Of a DNA stretch of 64,000 nt, positions 1 through 10,334 are shown one piece after another. Origin of the DNA: Rhynchopus sp. YZ270_cl-10 (taxonomy: Eukaryota > Euglenozoa > Diplonemea > Diplonemida > Diplonemidae); the NCBI GenBank assembly GCA_964035575.1, contig OZ037889.1, forward strand, positions 682,001-746,000, in the 5' to 3' direction. A program made the translations under genes and the position numbers. Within the stretch, counting starts at the first letter, position 1. Every line of letters starts with the position of its first letter. The notes beneath the pieces are model-generated. The model was not told the DNA's origin, made no database searches, and worked only from the letters and a program-made list of their open reading frames with translations.

Positions 1-950
1 GCAGTTCTGGGAGAGGTGATATTCGCGAGACGCTGAGCCCCACCCCACCCAGGGGTGACCCCGTTGATTGTGTCCGCAAATTGCAGCATCGCGTCTTCAG
101 AAGCAATGCGGAAGTCGCAGGACAGCGCAACCTCTGAAGCAGACCCTGCGGTGACCCCTTCCATAGCCGCGATCGTGATGATAGGAAGCTGGCTCAGCTC
201 GAGTAGAATGGAGGACATATACCGACTCAGAATCAGCCCCTCATCCCCCTCAAACATCTCCTGATGAATCGATTTTGAGGTTCCAAAGCTGAAGTTCAGT
301 CCACTCCCCCGGATGACCAACGCAAGCAGCTCGCTGTTTGTTTTGATCGAGCGGTTCACCATGCGCATCGCTTCCTCCAGCTGTTTCATCATTTCTCCGG
401 TAATTGCATTCCCTTCTCCAATATTTTCGAGGTTCAGACACCAGACACCAGGAACCCCGGTTTCGGACACCATCCTCGCAGCGCCACCATCCTCAATACC
501 GTCAAGAAGCTCTCTCCCTTGCTTGATAAAATCCAACACCGGGTCGTCCACTATAGGCTTATGCACGAGCACTGGGCGGGGGATTTCCTTCTCGGCGGGG
601 TGCTGTGGTATGTCTTGACGAGACGCTGGCTCTGCGGCAAACAAACTGCCCGGCTGCCTGGGGCTGTCCACTACCTGTTCTGCAGATTCTTTCCCCTCTG
701 CCAACTCGGTAGTGGTGGTGTGGGTGGCTGCGTCTGTCGCGCTGGCGGTACCCTCTAGCCTCTCCACCTCCACCTCCTCCTCCGCATACTCGAGAGCCAC
801 CTGTTGCCTCATGGGAGGTGCAGGCCTGTAGTTCGGAGCGCGTGTGGGAACTGCCTGCGCCCTACGAGGTTCGGTAGAAAGACTAACCCCATCATGTACC
901 GGCCCTGCCACAAAGTTCGACGCTATCCGCAAAATAATTGATTTCCGCAT
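1..950 (-). CDS. Crotonase (enoyl-CoA hydratase/isomerase) family protein, C-terminus off the left edge
   Basis: The visible 316 residues start at ATG 950-948, 25 bases after a pyrimidine-rich AG acceptor (976/975). Residues 1-15 (MRKSIILRIASNFVA) are basic and amphipathic and could be a mitochondrial targeting peptide. Residues up to about 140 are an acidic, low-complexity linker, unusually long for the family. The crotonase fold follows: the first oxyanion-hole segment (GSGLNFSFGTSKS), then EGVTAGSASEVALSCDF and the PGWGGAQRL signature. The Glu of the GGGxE motif is present (ASEVA), but the second catalytic Glu of classical hydratases appears as Asp (FADTINGVTPG). That points to a non-hydratase member, such as an acyl-CoA decarboxylase or isomerase. 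Family membership is seen in the sequence; substrate and compartment are inference. Roughly the last third of the domain lies outside the window. Confidence 0.85.
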   Translation of the reverse strand, partial: MRKSIILRIASNFVAGPVHDGVSLSTEPRRAQAVPTRAPNYRPAPPMRQQVALEYAEEEVEVERLEGTASATDAATHTTTTELAEGKESAEQVVDSPRQPGSLFAAEPASRQDIPQHPAEKEIPRPVLVHKPIVDDPVLDFIKQGRELLDGIEDGGAARMVSETGVPGVWCLNLENIGEGNAITGEMMKQLEEAMRMVNRSIKTNSELLALVIRGSGLNFSFGTSKSIHQEMFEGDEGLILSRYMSSILLELSQLPIITIAAMEGVTAGSASEVALSCDFRIASEDAMLQFADTINGVTPGWGGAQRLANITSPRT

Positions 951-1228
951 TGTATTGCCTTCCCCACCCCCGCCTCTAGATTTGACGATGGAGGGAGAGA
1001 GGGAGGGGGGGAGAGGGGAAGGGGGGGAAAGTAAAGGAATATGGGTCGTGTCTTTGAATCTATATCTCATGTGGGGTGTTCTAGGTTTTATACTTTGGAG
1101 ATGGGAGAGAGAGGGGGGTGTCTCCTTGTTGTGTTTTTCCCACTTTTCTTTTGCATCAAATTCTTTTTTGACAACATGCCTGGGTTCTGCATCTCTAGGT
1201 CAAAGGTTAGGAATATTGTTGTTTTTTT

Positions 1229-4022
1229 CTAGGCATCGCTTCTTCGCAACTTTGAAACGAGACTCCGAATTTTTTTGAAGCTCTTCTTTTTCGGCACTGG
1301 GGCCTCTGTCATTTCCACTACTGGCAAAACCGAGGGGTGGAGGGCACGGACTGAAGCACGACGGGATTCTTCTGGCTTGAGTGCCGCCTCCTTTTCAACA
1401 TCAACCGACGTACGCCCTGGCATATCTTCAAGAATTTTGCGTATCTGCGGAACCACTTTGAAGTTGTATGGACGGCTTTGGAGGCACATTATTGTGATTG
1501 CCTTTTTCGCCATTCCTGTCATCTTTTTCCAGTTTACGAGAAGATTGATTTCTTTGCCGGGGCCTTTTACTACGGCAGAGGACTCTCCGGTTTCATGGCA
1601 TTTGACGAAGTGGTGCTGGAATTTTGCGAGAATTGGGATGCAAGGTTCGGTGCCGTGCATGGCCCCTTCTAGGATGTCGTTGTGCGGCTTGCTGTACCAT
1701 GGGTCACCGACCTGGCCGAGCTTGGCGAACATCTCTTGTTCGGAGACCCCGCAGTCGCCTGAGGGAATGCTTGAGAGGCGTTTCCCGATGGGTTCCTTGG
1801 TGGCGTTGAGTGTGCGGTGGTCGATGCCTGCGTAGATGGCCTGCGCCGCAGCAAGGTTGTTCATCTCCATGCAGTGGTACGCGATGCGCACAAAGTGGCG
1901 TTCGTAGTGTGCACGCTCCTTTTGGCTTTCGGGTGCAGTGATTTGGCTGGGCACCCAGTCATGGAGCTTTGCACTGACGCGGTCAATGGTGAAGCGGAGG
2001 TTGCAAGAGAGAGACCATAGGTCCGAGCCTTGTGTCCATGCGCCTTGGAAGAATTCGCGTACACGGATCTTCGCAAAGTCGTCGTGGCAGAGGAGGCAGA
2101 GCTGGCGTGCCACCTCCAGGTCCGAGAGGGAGCCGATGCTCGAGAGGACCACGCCGGGTGATACACCGAGCAGGTTCGGCTCTGCCTGCTCGTGGTCTGC
2201 CAGGGGAACGATGTCAAAGTGTGCTACACGTGGTGTGCCCTGCGCAAACGCAGCTTCAATCACAGAAAGCAAAAAATCTGCCGCCTGCACCACCTCAGGG
2301 TCCGCAGTCCTCCCCATCCGGCGCATCGCAATATGACAGAACGCACGTGCCTTCAACAGCAAACGGTCCGTAAAGTCCACCACCATATACTTTATCCAAT
2401 ACCCCAATACCCGCAAAACGCGTGTCCGAATGATGACATCACGGTCGCCGTACATCAATGCATCAGGAATGTCAAGGTAAAACCTGCCGATATGTGAAAG
2501 AAGCTGGTCAGGCGACACAAATTCTGGGTACATCACAAAAAACGCTTGCGTGAAGGTCTCTGTAATCGGAACCTGTAAAGGTGGTGCATTAAAGATGGGG
2601 ACACAATAAAAGAGGCGTTTATACATCGGCGGACGCAGGCACCGAAAAATAAAAACAAACGAAAAGTTTATAAGATAACCTAAGCCTCTCGTGCTTACTC
2701 ACAATCGTTATCGCACAGCATCAACCGTGTGGAATTGCACAAGGGCGTTGTCTGGGATAATGTCAAATCCCCAGTCGGAGTTAGTAATTTTGACGCCTAC
2801 TACGTGGTGTTCGAGCATGGTGTGACATGGACTTCATTGGCCTGCCTAAAAATGAATTTGGGGTGTGGAATACCTTGTACGGATAGTCGTTGATGTTGTC
2901 CTTGTCGAGGAAGAGGTGGTCAACGAGGAGTGGGAAGGGGATCATGTTCGTGTGCGCGTCTTTGCGCGAGGCGGTGCCTTTCAGGATGATCACGTCCTTG
3001 CGGTAGTTGCGGTTTGCCCAGGGCTCGTAGCTGCCCCAGGTGGGGTCCATGGGGGGCAGGTAGTACAGCGCATCTTGGACGTGCTGGCAGAGCTCTGTGC
3101 CGTCGTGCCCGAGGCGGTCTCTGCCTGCAAGCTTGACCTCTGGGTTGATCATGAGCAGCATGCCCTTTGACTGCGCCTCTCTGCGTATCGTGTTCACCAG
3201 GTCCGTCTTGCCCTGCACCAGAAGGTGGTGCACAATCAACCGCAACGTCTCCACCGACTCATCCTCCTTCTGCTGCTTCGCTGTGCACTCCACCCCCACG
3301 GCAAGCGCCTGCCTCAAAGCCGCAATCTCATCGGTATGCGAACGGACCTGCTGGTTCCATGTGTCAAGCTCATGGTCCTCATCCGTCTTGTGTACCGGTT
3401 GTGGCTTTTCGCGCTCCGTTGGTGAGAAGATTGTCATCTCCGGGTGGGCTGGTATTGTGATGTTGATGCCGGAGAAGTCTGTTCCCGATGAGCCCATCTG
3501 CTCTGAGGACGGTGCGTCGGGCATGACTGCGGGGAGCGACATTCTGCGTGACGCACGATCTGCGATGATACTTGGCTGCGGTGGCGGGTCGGATATCAGC
3601 GCCTTTGGCGACTCTTGCGGGATGGATTGGGGTGACGAATGCCGGCGGGAGTCCTCAAACTCTGACTGCGCGCTGTAGCTTTGCACTTGCACATCTTCGT
3701 TGACTTGGACAACCCTTTCCCAGGTATGCGACTGACGTGAGTTGTTCGAGGAACGCCGCCGCCCTGATCGGGTGGAGGTGTCGTCTCGGTCACCCGAGGG
3801 CGACTGACTGCCGTCTCCCTTCAGAATAGACGCAGGCACGTCTGCAGGCACAGCGGACGGCGACTCCTCTAAGTCGTCATCAGTGGACTCATCAGAGTCA
3901 TCAGTATCGTCGTCGTCATCCTCATCGTCGTCTGTATCCTCATGCCGCACACCCAACCCACTGAAGTGATCGCTATCATCATCAACATCACTCTCCACAT
4001 CAACAGCCTCAAATCCAGACAT
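1229..4022 (-). CDS. Ras guanine-nucleotide exchange factor (RasGEF_N + CDC25-type RasGEF), two exons
   Basis: Proposed exons are 4022..2874 and 2572..1229, giving about 830 residues. Exon 1 starts with an Asp/Ser-rich acidic tail (residues 1-60), then a Ser/Pro linker, a short coiled segment and the start of the RasGEF_N domain (IPFPLLVDHLFLDKDN). Exon 2 continues that domain (TFTQAFFVMYPEFVSPDQLL), followed by the CDC25-type catalytic domain. There NNLAAAQAIYAGI matches the 'LNNF.A..AI..GL' helix and PCIPILAKFQHHF matches the 'P.IPYLG.YL' segment. The tail is basic and Ser-rich. The junction AAG|GT ... CAG|GTT is phase 0 and restores the split RasGEF_N domain, which is why I join the two frames. 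The protein would load GTP onto a Ras-like GTPase at a membrane. Two adjacent genes are possible but less likely, because exon 2 has no nearby start codon or acceptor of its own. Confidence 0.82.
2573..2873 (-). other. RasGEF intron carrying a dispersed motif
   Basis: A 301-base GT-AG intron. It holds a TACTAAC box (near 2785), a copy of the dispersed CTCTCGTGCTTA motif (2661-2702) and an open stretch of about 36 codons ending at a TAA near 2722. That stretch looks protein-like (contains DWGFDIIPDNALVQF) but could not be joined in frame to either exon. Confidence 0.65.
2661..2702 (+). repeat. Dispersed motif A copy
   Basis: Matches the family TTTATAAGATNANCCTAAGC followed by CTCTCGTGCTTAGTCACC, here in the RasGEF intron. 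On the minus strand it opens with GTGAGTAAGC, a good 5' splice-site consensus. Confidence 0.75.
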
Positions 4023-4363
4023 TATTGTGTATACTTAATGAGATGCGGTTGTGAAGGGGGCAGAAAAGGGGGGTGGAAGTAAGGGGGGAAGTGAGGGAAG
4101 GGTTTGTATTAGTTGGAAGGGGTGTCTTTGTTTTGTGAGTCTCGTTGGATCTAGAGGGGAGGGGAGGGGGGATTATTTGAGCAGTAAGTGACTACCTGGT
4201 AATTTTTCGGCAGCCATGCCATTTAGCATTGTTTTGTTGTTTGTGATATTTAGCCGGTGTTTGTGGTACGTAATGTTTTTTTTTTTTGGGGGGCAATTTT
4301 GAAGAGGAAGTTAAAGATGAAGCCTCATTTGTGTTTAGTTATCTTTTAAAAAAAGATACGTGG
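4023..4363. other. Intergenic, no gene seen
   Basis: Contains G-rich tracts and short A/T runs between TOP3B and RasGEF. A weak acceptor for RasGEF lies at 4035/4034, 11 bases before its ATG. Confidence 0.6.
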
Positions 4364-7300
4364 TTAATACTTCTTGCCAAACTTCCCACCACCCTTCCCG
4401 CCTTTACCATCGCCCATCCCTTTCCCTTTCCCTTTTCCCGAATTTTGCGGGTATGGCTCGTACGGCCGGAAGTCTTTTCCACCCTTCCCTCCTTTGCCGT
4501 CTTTCCCTTTTCCTGAATTTTGCGGGTATGGCTCGTACGGCCGGAAGTCTTTTCCACCCTTCCCTCCTTTGCCGTCTTTCCCTTTTCCTGAATATTGCGG
4601 GTATGGCTCGTATGGTCGGAAGTCTTTTCCACCCTTCTCCCCCTTCCCTCCTTTTCTTCCTTTCCCGTCCATGTCTCCTCCTTTGCCCTTGCCAAAATTT
4701 TTTCCGTCGTTTTGTGACCCTTTTCTCTCTGCTGGTGGTGCTGCTGCGAGCGATGCATAGTAGGTATCGAGGTATTGCCTAGGGTAGGGGTGGATGGGTT
4801 GCGGCTCGGACACACCAGATGTGTGAGAGAAGTATGCCTCAATGCTGGCAACACGCGCTGTGAAGAAGGCAAATTTGCGTACAAAGAGCTTCAGGTTTTC
4901 GGACACAACCGATTCTGGGGTTTGCCGGCCGTCAGCTATGCAGGACACTTCCCCTTCGATATGTGCCCGCACCTCAGGAACTACAAGCTCACTATCTATG
5001 ACACGCATCCCATGGATCAACGCCACACCAAGCTCTGTGGGAACAACGTACCGACCCTCCCCTTTGTCAGGCAAACCATCCTGCTGATTATGCCGTATGG
5101 ATCGTCCAAAGGCACGCCCCGCACCGTAACGATCCCCGCAAACCAATGCGTACCCTCGGGTCGATATGTTTTCAACGTGCTGTGGAATAGAAGAATCCGT
5201 ACCGACACCGTGTTTGTCCATTTCAGAGATAAGCTCTTCCTCTGTGAGGTACGGAGGAGGCTGCGACCACGCAGACGTCACATCACAGCGGGTCACCTGA
5301 AGGCGGTCTCCCTGGGAGATGGGGAGGGCGTGCGACAGCGCTTCCCCTTCTTCGTCGGCAAGTCTGCGCGCAAAGCTCCGTCCCATCCACGGCATCGACT
5401 CTGTAAACCCACGGTCAACAATATTATACCGTGAGGTCGAAAACTGCCCCCCCGCATCCCCACCATGCAGACGAAAGCGGTATCTCGAATAGCTGTACGT
5501 CATAGGCCTGCTCAACGTCCCTAAGAAATGCCGCACGACCATCTGATACAAGCCCCACTCATCTCTGCCTAGCGCACCAGGATTTGCACAGCGGAGTGGT
5601 GTGATAGGCGGGTGGTCGCCAACATCGATGCCCGCGGTAGGGATGCGGACGTGCCCCCGATGGTACTCCATCACCCCTTGGGCAAGAGGCCCGAACTCTT
5701 CGTGTTGAAGCAAACTTTGGACGACGAAGCCTGCGTCATATGAGTCTGGGTAGCGTGTCGACTCCGTGCGTGGGTAGGAAAGGAAGCCCGCTTGGTAGAG
5801 ACGTTCCGCGTGGTGCATGGCAACCTGCGGTGAGAGGCGGAGGTGGGAGGACGCGGTTTTGAGCAGCTGCACGGTGTTCAGGCCGGCGGGGACGGGTTTG
5901 GTTTTGCGTTCGTGTACTGCAGAGGCACACTCCGCAATGCGTCCCTGCAGGACAGCCGCAGCCACCTGCCCTGCAACCTCCTCCGTCTCCTTCCCATTCT
6001 GCGCCCACGTCAGCTTCAAGGTCCCCAAACGAGGCTCCGACACCGTCGCACTCAACGAGAACAGCTGCTTCCCTTGGTACCCAATAATCTCATCATGGCG
6101 CTTCACAACAAACCCAAGACAAGGCGTCTGGCACGGACCGTAGCTGATGGTGCGCAGGTCGGGGTCGTTCCACTTTGCCTGCGAAGAGGTGCGTAGTTTG
6201 CGTGAAAGAAAGCGGGTAAAGGCGACACCAATTTTGAGGTCAAGCTCTCGCCGTGCTTCAGAGGCGTTGGAGAGACGGATGTCGGGGCGGACGAGAGTGT
6301 TGAATGCATGGCGCAGGGCAGGTTGGGTTAGTGCACTGAAGCGTGCACGGAAGACGTGCTCCATGCTGCCAAAGCGTTTGCAAGTAGGTTCGAGCACGTG
6401 AAGCACCTCATAACAGATGTTCTCCCCCTCCCGGTCGCAGTCCAGCCACATCACAATGTGCTCGCAGTTGCGTGCCTCCCGCTTAAGGTGCGCCTCCACC
6501 CCGCAGTCCTTCGACTGCTGTGTCGCAATGCGTTCTGTGTCTGCATCGAACAGCTCGTGGTCCATCAGACGCCGTCCAACATCCTTGAAGTCTAGACTAA
6601 AGATGTGCCCCACTACCCCCATGACACGGACCACAGCCTCCTGCCCAGTAGGCGGGAAGCGGTCCATCGTGAACTCATGCGTGGACAGCCCCTTGCCGTT
6701 CTTGCGCACCTCGATCCGCCCCTGCGCCAAGGCCGAGGCAATGCTCTGCGCAACAGACGGCTTCTCTGCAACCATCAGCACCGTGGTCTGGCGGTTGCGC
6801 ACCCTAGGAAGAGGGGCCGACTGCAAGGGGACCACCACAGGCATTGCCGCCTTGTTGACGTGCCCACGGATCTCCATGAACTTCGGTGCAGAGTCGCCTG
6901 CCTCGACGTGGCCTGGCACGGCTCTGGCGGCTTGGGGTGCTGGAGGGGCAGGTTGTAAAGGTGGCGGTCGTGACGTCGGCGGTGGGACTGCGGGGAGTGG
7001 TGTTGCTCGCGGTGGGCCAGTATGAAACGGTGGGTCCGCAGATGGCCGTGCTCCGACTAGTGGTGGCAGGCCTCCTGTTAGGACCGGAACTGCGTGGGAG
7101 GGTGGTGCTCGTGGCGGTGGTGGAACTGCAAGGGGGGGTGCGCGTGTTGGTGGCGGTGGAACTGCGGGGGGTGGGCCAGCAGGTAGCGGTGCACCCCCTC
7201 GTGGCGGTGCTGCAGGCAGCGGTGGGTTGTGCACTGCCTGGCGCTGCGGGACCACTTGCTGCGGGACCACAAGCCTTGGTGACTCATGCAGTGTGTGCAT

Positions 7301-7672
7301 CGCACCATGACTTGGTGGGGGTCCACGTGACGCGTGAGTGTCGCCTGTGATCGGCCGTGCCGGAGCGAGTTTCACCAATGCCAGCGAAGGAGCCGTGGGC
7401 ACAGCCCTCAAATGGGTTGCAACCCCACCCACAGATGCGGCCAGGGCGGCAACATTCGCGGTCTTTGTCTTCTTTTTCTTTTTTGCTGTGGCCTTGGCGA
7501 CAGCAGGCGAGCTCTGGGGCTTGTGCTGGGTCTGTTTCTTCGCCTGCTTAGGCTGCTGTTTAGGCTTCTGCTGCGGCGGTGCTTTGTGTGCTTTAGCATC
7601 AGAAGCGCCTCCCTGCTGAGGATACGACCCCCATACAGCCTTTCCCACAGACTTTGAGGCCGGTGGTGTCAT
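4364..7672 (-). CDS. TOP3B: DNA/RNA topoisomerase III beta (type IA)
   Basis: The 1102-residue protein relaxes and decatenates nucleic acid through a transient 5'-phosphotyrosine. I chose ATG 7672-7670 because a trans-splice-type acceptor (ACACCCACAG) ends two bases upstream; the frame stays open for 18 codons above it. Residues 1-290 are a Lys-rich then Pro-rich low-complexity region. The Toprim domain starts near 292 (VLMVAEKPS), with the acidic metal site LDCDREGENI. The active-site Tyr is near residue 633 in FLSYPRTES, followed by HPPITPL. Spacing and motifs (ISYGPCQTP, ELDLKIGVAFTRF) match the beta rather than the alpha subtype. The tail is unusual: no CxxC zinc fingers are present, and the last 110 residues are Gly-Lys repeats with three copies of KDFRPYEPYPQ, where animal TOP3B has zinc fingers plus an RGG box. 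RNA binding by that tail is inference. Confidence 0.95.
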   Translation of the reverse strand: MTPPASKSVGKAVWGSYPQQGGASDAKAHKAPPQQKPKQQPKQAKKQTQHKPQSSPAVAKATAKKKKKTKTANVAALAASVGGVATHLRAVPTAPSLALVKLAPARPITGDTHASRGPPPSHGAMHTLHESPRLVVPQQVVPQRQAVHNPPLPAAPPRGGAPLPAGPPPAVPPPPTRAPPLAVPPPPRAPPSHAVPVLTGGLPPLVGARPSADPPFHTGPPRATPLPAVPPPTSRPPPLQPAPPAPQAARAVPGHVEAGDSAPKFMEIRGHVNKAAMPVVVPLQSAPLPRVRNRQTTVLMVAEKPSVAQSIASALAQGRIEVRKNGKGLSTHEFTMDRFPPTGQEAVVRVMGVVGHIFSLDFKDVGRRLMDHELFDADTERIATQQSKDCGVEAHLKREARNCEHIVMWLDCDREGENICYEVLHVLEPTCKRFGSMEHVFRARFSALTQPALRHAFNTLVRPDIRLSNASEARRELDLKIGVAFTRFLSRKLRTSSQAKWNDPDLRTISYGPCQTPCLGFVVKRHDEIIGYQGKQLFSLSATVSEPRLGTLKLTWAQNGKETEEVAGQVAAAVLQGRIAECASAVHERKTKPVPAGLNTVQLLKTASSHLRLSPQVAMHHAERLYQAGFLSYPRTESTRYPDSYDAGFVVQSLLQHEEFGPLAQGVMEYHRGHVRIPTAGIDVGDHPPITPLRCANPGALGRDEWGLYQMVVRHFLGTLSRPMTYSYSRYRFRLHGGDAGGQFSTSRYNIVDRGFTESMPWMGRSFARRLADEEGEALSHALPISQGDRLQVTRCDVTSAWSQPPPYLTEEELISEMDKHGVGTDSSIPQHVENISTRGYALVCGDRYGAGRAFGRSIRHNQQDGLPDKGEGRYVVPTELGVALIHGMRVIDSELVVPEVRAHIEGEVSCIADGRQTPESVVSENLKLFVRKFAFFTARVASIEAYFSHTSGVSEPQPIHPYPRQYLDTYYASLAAAPPAERKGSQNDGKNFGKGKGGDMDGKGRKGGKGEKGGKDFRPYEPYPQYSGKGKDGKGGKGGKDFRPYEPYPQNSGKGKDGKGGKGGKDFRPYEPYPQNSGKGKGKGMGDGKGGKGGGKFGKKY
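4440..4664 (-). repeat. 75-bp coding tandem repeat, three copies
   Basis: Units begin at 4440, 4515 and 4590, each with GGGTATGGCTCGTA. They encode the 25-residue Gly/Lys + FRPYEPYPQ repeats at the C-terminus of TOP3B. The first two copies are almost identical; the third differs by a few bases, some changing residues (Asn to Tyr). Confidence 0.92.
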
Positions 7673-8640
7673 CTCTGTGGGTGTAAAAATGGGGAAGTTG
7701 AGGTGAAGGAAGTGGGTAATACACATAGAGGTGTAAAAATAAGGAGGGTCATTTTTTTTTTTTTGTCACAGATTCAAAAATACACATCAGATTGTATACA
7801 GAACACGGAACACAAAGAAAGGTTTTGTAAGATGGTCCTGAGCCTCGCTCAGTCACCGGAAAATAAAATCATACAGAGGACGCTGAATAACACATTGCGG
7901 ATTCGCCTTTATTCGGGTTTTCCCCCTTCCCCTCTTCCCCTGTCCCTTATCCCTCCTTGCTTATTGCTGTACTACAGGCGCCTCTGAAACCATGGGAGGA
8001 AACCTAGGGTCTGTACTCAACATTGTTCGAAGCCTTTTAAGAAGGAATAGACGAAGGTCGTCTTCGACCCTTGCGAGCAACCTAATCATTTTTCCAAAAA
8101 AAAAAAAAAAAAAGTAAAAAAAAAAAAAAATCTTGCAAGATGAATTGTGTCTCGTACACATTGGGGCCATATTTCTGCGCAAGAAAGTACCCCCTATGTA
8201 GTTATCAAACACACACATCTTAGTTCATAGCCCTGTGCTCCTATAACTCTACGAGGAATTTTCGTTTTTTTTGTATTTTTCTCCCCCTTTTTTTTGTTCG
8301 TTTCCTTACAATACTCCAAAAAATTTGGCGTTCAAATAAGCAGATTTTGACGCCTTTTTTTGCCAAATATAATTGGGATATTGTATTCATGTTCCATTTC
8401 GTTCCTTTCTTTCGTGTGTAGCGGCACAAGGCATGCATTCTGCACAATGCCACTAGAGCCTAAGAGGGTAGAATATATTTGTTGATGATCTGCAAACTGC
8501 TTGTCTCCACGCAAGTCTCTCTCTCTCTCTCACCCTTATCTCCGGTTCGTTTTGGTTTTATTTGTATTTTTCCAAAACGACGTCTTAAAAAGAAGCACAA
8601 TAACCAACAATAAGTTGTGTTGGAATACAACAGCCCGTCT
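7673..8640. other. Intergenic between nicastrin-side repeats and TOP3B
   Basis: No gene seen. It contains long A and T homopolymers (8097-8129), a CT run near 8518 and one copy of dispersed motif A (7821-7858, TGTAAGATGGTCCTGAGCC). Short open frames here have homopolymer-driven composition. Confidence 0.6.
7821..7858 (+). repeat. Dispersed motif A copy
   Basis: GTAAGATGGTCCTGAGCC then TCGCTCAGTCACC, a slightly diverged copy of the motif found at 47434, 47866 and 57610. Confidence 0.65.
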
Positions 8641-9270
8641 CATGACCTCATGACCTCACGACCTCACGACCTCACGACCTCACGACCTCACGACCTCACG
8701 ACCTCACGACCTCATGACCTCATGACCTCATGACCTCATGACCTCATGACCTCATGACCTCATGACCTCATGACCTCATGACCTCATGACCTCATGACCT
8801 CATGACCTCATGACCTCATGACCTCATGACCTCATGACCTCATGACCTCATGACCTCATGACCTCATGACCTCATGACCTCATGACCTCATGACCTCATG
8901 ACCTCATGACCTCATGACCTCATGACCTCATGACCTCATGACCTCATGACCTCATGACCTCATGACCTCATGACCTCATGACCTCATGACCTCATGACCT
9001 CATGACCTCATGACCTCATGACCTCATGACCTCATGACCTCATGACCTCATGACCTCATGACCTCATGACCTCATGACCTCATGACCTCATGACCTCATG
9101 ACCTCATGACCTCATGACCTCATGACCTCATGACCTCATGACCTCATGACCTCATGACCTCATGACCTCATGACCTCATGACCTCATGACCTCATGACCT
9201 CATGACCTCATGACCTCATGACCTCATGACCTCATGACCTCATGACCTCATGACCTCATGACCTCATGAC
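8641..9270 (+). repeat. Octanucleotide satellite (CATGACCT)n, about 79 copies
   Basis: An uninterrupted array of period 8. Copies 1-2 are CATGACCT, copies 3-9 (8657-8712) are CACGACCT, and the remaining 70 or so are identical CATGACCT. Every reading frame meets a TGA, so the array is non-coding. The near-perfect homogeneity implies recent expansion. Confidence 0.98.
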
Positions 9271-9721
9271 AGAGTACTTTACCGAGAGAAGAAGGTGCAA
9301 AACGCCTCCAAGGATGTTCAAAGGGATATCCGCTAAATTCCAAGCAACAAGAAAGGGGTTTGTTTACGCAGACAAGAACAACCCTTTTTTTCCCCCTGAA
9401 GGAGTAACGTTGAATTTTTTGGCACAAATGGGGAGGAAAACACCTGTCTCACGTTATGAAACAAGTGTTCTTCTTTCCCTGTGGAGGATCGCATATCGTT
9501 TGAGTAGACAGCTTCAGACAGTAACGTCATTTTTAAAACAGGAAAAAAAAAATTAAGATGATAAGCTTCTCAGTTGCATAGTCACCTATTAAAAACAAAA
9601 AACGGTTTTATTTGTATTTTCCAATGTTCAGTTCAAAAGAGAGGAAGATCATCTGTGGGATTTTGTTGCGCCAGCAAAAAAAGGTGGCGTTGAAAGGCAA
9701 CAGAAAAAAAAAAATCGTTTT

Positions 9722-10170
9722 TACTGGGGGGGGTCGAATAAAGCACGTACGTGTTTTATTAGGCGTCCCTACACTTCAGATCCTGAGGTTTAAAAAAAAA
9801 AAAAAGTTCGAAAAGGCGAATAAAGCACGTACGTGCTTTATTCGCCTTTTTGAACTTTTTGGAAAGTTTTTCCAGTCACAATTTTTTTTCGATTTTTTTT
9901 TCGCCCAAGAGGTGATTTTGCTGCATTTCCGAGCCAATCCCGGCTTGTGGTGGGGGATATACGGAAAAATGGACAAAATTTCAGCGACTTAAATTTTCAC
10001 AAAATACGAACTACCTTGTCACAACACAGGAAAAGTTCAAAAAGTCGAATAAAACACGTACGTGCTTTATTCGACGCAAAAAAAAGCAAAAAACCCATTT
10101 TTCAAATGCGTGCTTTATTCGACGTACGTGCTTTATTCGAATTACCTCGTTTATTCGGCCCCCCCCAGTA
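9722..10170. mobile_element. Candidate non-autonomous DNA transposon with terminal inverted repeats and internal palindromes
   Basis: The ends are inverted copies of TACTGGGGGGGG followed by (T/C)CGAATAAA, at 9722-9742 and 10150-10170. Inside are four palindromic blocks built on GAATAAAGCACGTACGTGC, the best being a perfect 40-bp palindrome centred on 9830/9831 and another at 10044-10075. AAAATCG occurs a few bases outside each end and could be a target-site duplication. No transposase frame is present. Family not assigned. Confidence 0.6.
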
Positions 10171-10334
10171 ACAAAATCGCCTAAAATCCTATCAACAGTA
10201 CCAGACGGGCACACACACACGCTCCATCTCAAAAACAAAAAAAACAAAAAAACATTGAGCATCGTCGTGGTGGCTCTCGTCCATCCCATATTTTTAAAAT
10301 ATCCCATTCCCACAACCCCATCCCGTCCCTTAGA

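Noticed and set aside
844-1278. 144-codon plus-strand frame near the left end
   Set aside because: Partly antisense to the crotonase gene, Gly/Arg/Glu-rich from the G tract, no domain.
1229-4022. Treating the two RasGEF frames as separate genes
   Set aside because: A phase-0 GT-AG intron joins them and completes the RasGEF_N domain; the second frame has no start near an acceptor.
8641-9270. Regular array resembling a CRISPR
   Set aside because: Period is 8 with no spacers; it is a satellite in a eukaryotic context.
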